From positions 1,054,001-1,118,000 of the forward strand of contig NZ_NIRS01000001.1 of the NCBI RefSeq assembly GCF_002934665.1: a stretch of DNA of 64,000 nt, read 5' to 3'. Below, piece after piece: positions 62,631 through 64,000 of the stretch. This DNA comes from Pseudomonas laurylsulfatiphila (GTDB lineage: Bacteria > Pseudomonadota > Gammaproteobacteria > Pseudomonadales > Pseudomonadaceae). The notes below the pieces were generated by a model. The model saw only the letters and a list, made by a program, of their open reading frames with translations, was not told the origin of the DNA and ran no database searches. The position numbers were made by a program, and so were the translations under genes. How positions within the stretch are numbered: the stretch's first letter is position 1; each line of letters starts with the position of its first letter.

Positions 62631-64000
62631 ATGGCAGCAATCGACAATACAACCACGGGCAGCGCGCCCCACCACGGGATCACCAAGGAGGAGCGCAAGG
62701 TCATCTTCGCCTCATCCCTGGGCACCGTGTTCGAATGGTATGACTTCTACCTGTATGGCTCCCTCGCGGCGATTATCGCCAAGCACTTCTTCGCCGGCGT
62801 CAATGAAACCACTGCCTTCATCTTCGCCCTGCTCGCCTTCGCCGCCGGCTTCGCCGTCCGGCCGTTCGGCGCCATTGTGTTCGGCCGCCTGGGCGACATG
62901 ATCGGACGCAAGCACACCTTCCTCATCACCATCGTGATCATGGGTGTCTCGACGGCCGTGGTAGGTTTGCTGCCCGGCTACGCGAGCATAGGCGTGGCCG
63001 CGCCGATCATCCTGATCAGCCTGCGTTTGCTGCAAGGCTTGGCGCTAGGCGGTGAGTACGGCGGCGCAGCCACCTACGTGGCCGAGCATGCCCCCAAGGG
63101 CAGGCGCGGCTACTTCACCTCGTGGATTCAGACGACAGCCACCCTTGGCCTGTTTCTTTCACTGCTGGTGATCCTGGCCTGCCGTACCGCGCTGGGCACG
63201 GAAGCCTTCGAAGCCTGGGGCTGGCGGATTCCGTTCCTGCTTTCGATCCTGTTGTTGATTGTCTCGGTGTACATCCGCCTGCAACTGAGCGAATCACCGG
63301 TGTTCTTGAAAATGAAGGCTGAAGGCAAGGCATCCAAGGCACCGCTGACTGAATCCTTCGCCCGCTGGGAAAACCTCAAGATCGTGATCATGGCCCTGCT
63401 CGGTGGCACCGCCGGCCAGGCCGTGGTCTGGTACACCGGGCAATTCTATGCGCTGTTTTTCCTGTTGCAGACGCTGAAGATCGACCCACAGACCGCCAAC
63501 TTGCTGATTGCCGGCTCGCTGCTGATCGGCACACCGTTCTTCGTCATATTCGGAAGCCTGTCCGACCGCATCGGCCGCAAGGGCATCATCATGGCCGGCT
63601 GCATCATCGCAGCACTGACTTACTTCCCGATCTTCCATGCGTTGACCCAATACGGTAACCCCGACGTGTTCATTGCGCAGGAGAAGAACCCGGTCACGGT
63701 GGTCGCCAATCCCGACCAGTGCTCGTTCCAGTTCGACCCGGTAGGCAAGGCCAAATTCACCAGTTCCTGCGACCTGGCCAAGACAGTGCTGGCCAAACGG
63801 GCTATCCCCTACAAGAACGTCAACGCCGAGCCGGGCGCCGTTGCGCAGGTGCGCATCGGCGAGAAAGTGATCGAGAGCTTCGAGGGCACTGGCATGCCGG
63901 CCGCCGACTTCAAGGCCAAAAACGATGCCTTCACCGCCACCCTCGCCACCGCCCTCAAGGACGCCGGCTACCCCGAGAAGGCCGACCCGGCCAAGACCAA
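62631..64000 (+). CDS. MFS transporter of the metabolite:H+ symporter (MHS) family, cut by the window edge
   Basis: 456 complete codons are visible. MHS hallmarks are GTVFEWYDFYLYGSLAAIIAKHFF in helix 1 and GRLGDMIGRKHTFL after helix 2, with RLLQGLALGGEYGGAATYVAEHAPKGRRG later. From about residue 345 to the window edge the chain leaves the membrane for a hydrophilic stretch of over 100 residues with two Cys (PDQCSF, SSCDLAK). Such an insertion after TM8 is known in one subgroup of MHS carriers, which makes the full protein longer than 500 residues. Substrate unknown; the 3' end is outside. Confidence 0.9.
   Translation, partial: MAAIDNTTTGSAPHHGITKEERKVIFASSLGTVFEWYDFYLYGSLAAIIAKHFFAGVNETTAFIFALLAFAAGFAVRPFGAIVFGRLGDMIGRKHTFLITIVIMGVSTAVVGLLPGYASIGVAAPIILISLRLLQGLALGGEYGGAATYVAEHAPKGRRGYFTSWIQTTATLGLFLSLLVILACRTALGTEAFEAWGWRIPFLLSILLLIVSVYIRLQLSESPVFLKMKAEGKASKAPLTESFARWENLKIVIMALLGGTAGQAVVWYTGQFYALFFLLQTLKIDPQTANLLIAGSLLIGTPFFVIFGSLSDRIGRKGIIMAGCIIAALTYFPIFHALTQYGNPDVFIAQEKNPVTVVANPDQCSFQFDPVGKAKFTSSCDLAKTVLAKRAIPYKNVNAEPGAVAQVRIGEKVIESFEGTGMPAADFKAKNDAFTATLATALKDAGYPEKADPAKT

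Overview
The window is a high-GC chromosomal segment of a Pseudomonas, most likely of the fluorescens group. The evidence is the protein repertoire (NudE, TrhP, the SelD-SelU pair, PolB, DUF6555-type and YceH proteins), the very frequent Pseudomonas-type REP/REPIN repeats between genes (about twenty clusters), and a Pseudomonas-type metallothionein. No rRNA, tRNA or CRISPR array was seen. Assignments rest on motif reading and remembered family sequences; no database search was run.

Region 1 (1-18150) reads as part of a steroid catabolic cluster. It holds a KshA-like Rieske oxygenase, a ketosteroid isomerase with its catalytic Tyr and two Asp intact, and a meta-cleavage module (C-C hydrolase, hydratase, acylating aldehyde dehydrogenase, aldolase) in the order of tesDEFG of Comamonas. 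It also holds a beta-oxidation operon with a paired acyl-CoA dehydrogenase, an IpdF-like SDR, a MaoC hydratase and a thiolase, plus further SDRs, an esterase, an SRPBCC protein, a divergent RibB-like protein (cut by the window edge) and a LuxR-type regulator. The reductase partner of the oxygenase, a ring-A extradiol dioxygenase and a 3-ketosteroid dehydrogenase are not here, so the cluster probably continues to the left. A shared 20-bp palindrome (7-6-7 architecture) lies upstream of nearly every transcription unit of this region. It looks like the operator of a dedicated regulon, plausibly bound by the LuxR-type protein. An IS110-family element sits inside a REP sequence in the middle of the cluster. 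Its non-coding end contains segments that match both the element junction and the REP target, as expected of a bridge RNA.

Region 2 (18165-33154) contains a three-gene envelope glycosylation set (GT83, LAB_N mini-protein, GT2), yceH, a cupin, a shikimate-dehydrogenase-like protein, a Pro/Tyr-rich secreted protein, small conserved proteins, an AI-2E-type permease, trhP, a LysR/EamA pair, and a glucarate module (GntR-type regulator, MFS transporter, glucarate dehydratase).

Region 3 (33301-57033) is mixed housekeeping and accessory content: a class C beta-lactamase, TauE/SafE permease, aldo/keto reductase, DUF1810, polB, CBS protein, two GST-like proteins, a secreted protein of eight 13-residue repeats, a TonB-dependent receptor with a Fur-like site, an FAD monooxygenase, a zinc-type HemB, selU-selD, a quinone oxidoreductase, XapX, an AraC regulator and small proteins.

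Region 4 (57066-64000) holds a 54-residue metallothionein, a secreted papain-fold protein that has lost its catalytic Cys and His (a probable pseudoenzyme in a lower-GC patch), a Na+/H+ antiporter-type permease, a methyl-accepting chemotaxis receptor and an MHS-type MFS transporter cut by the right edge.
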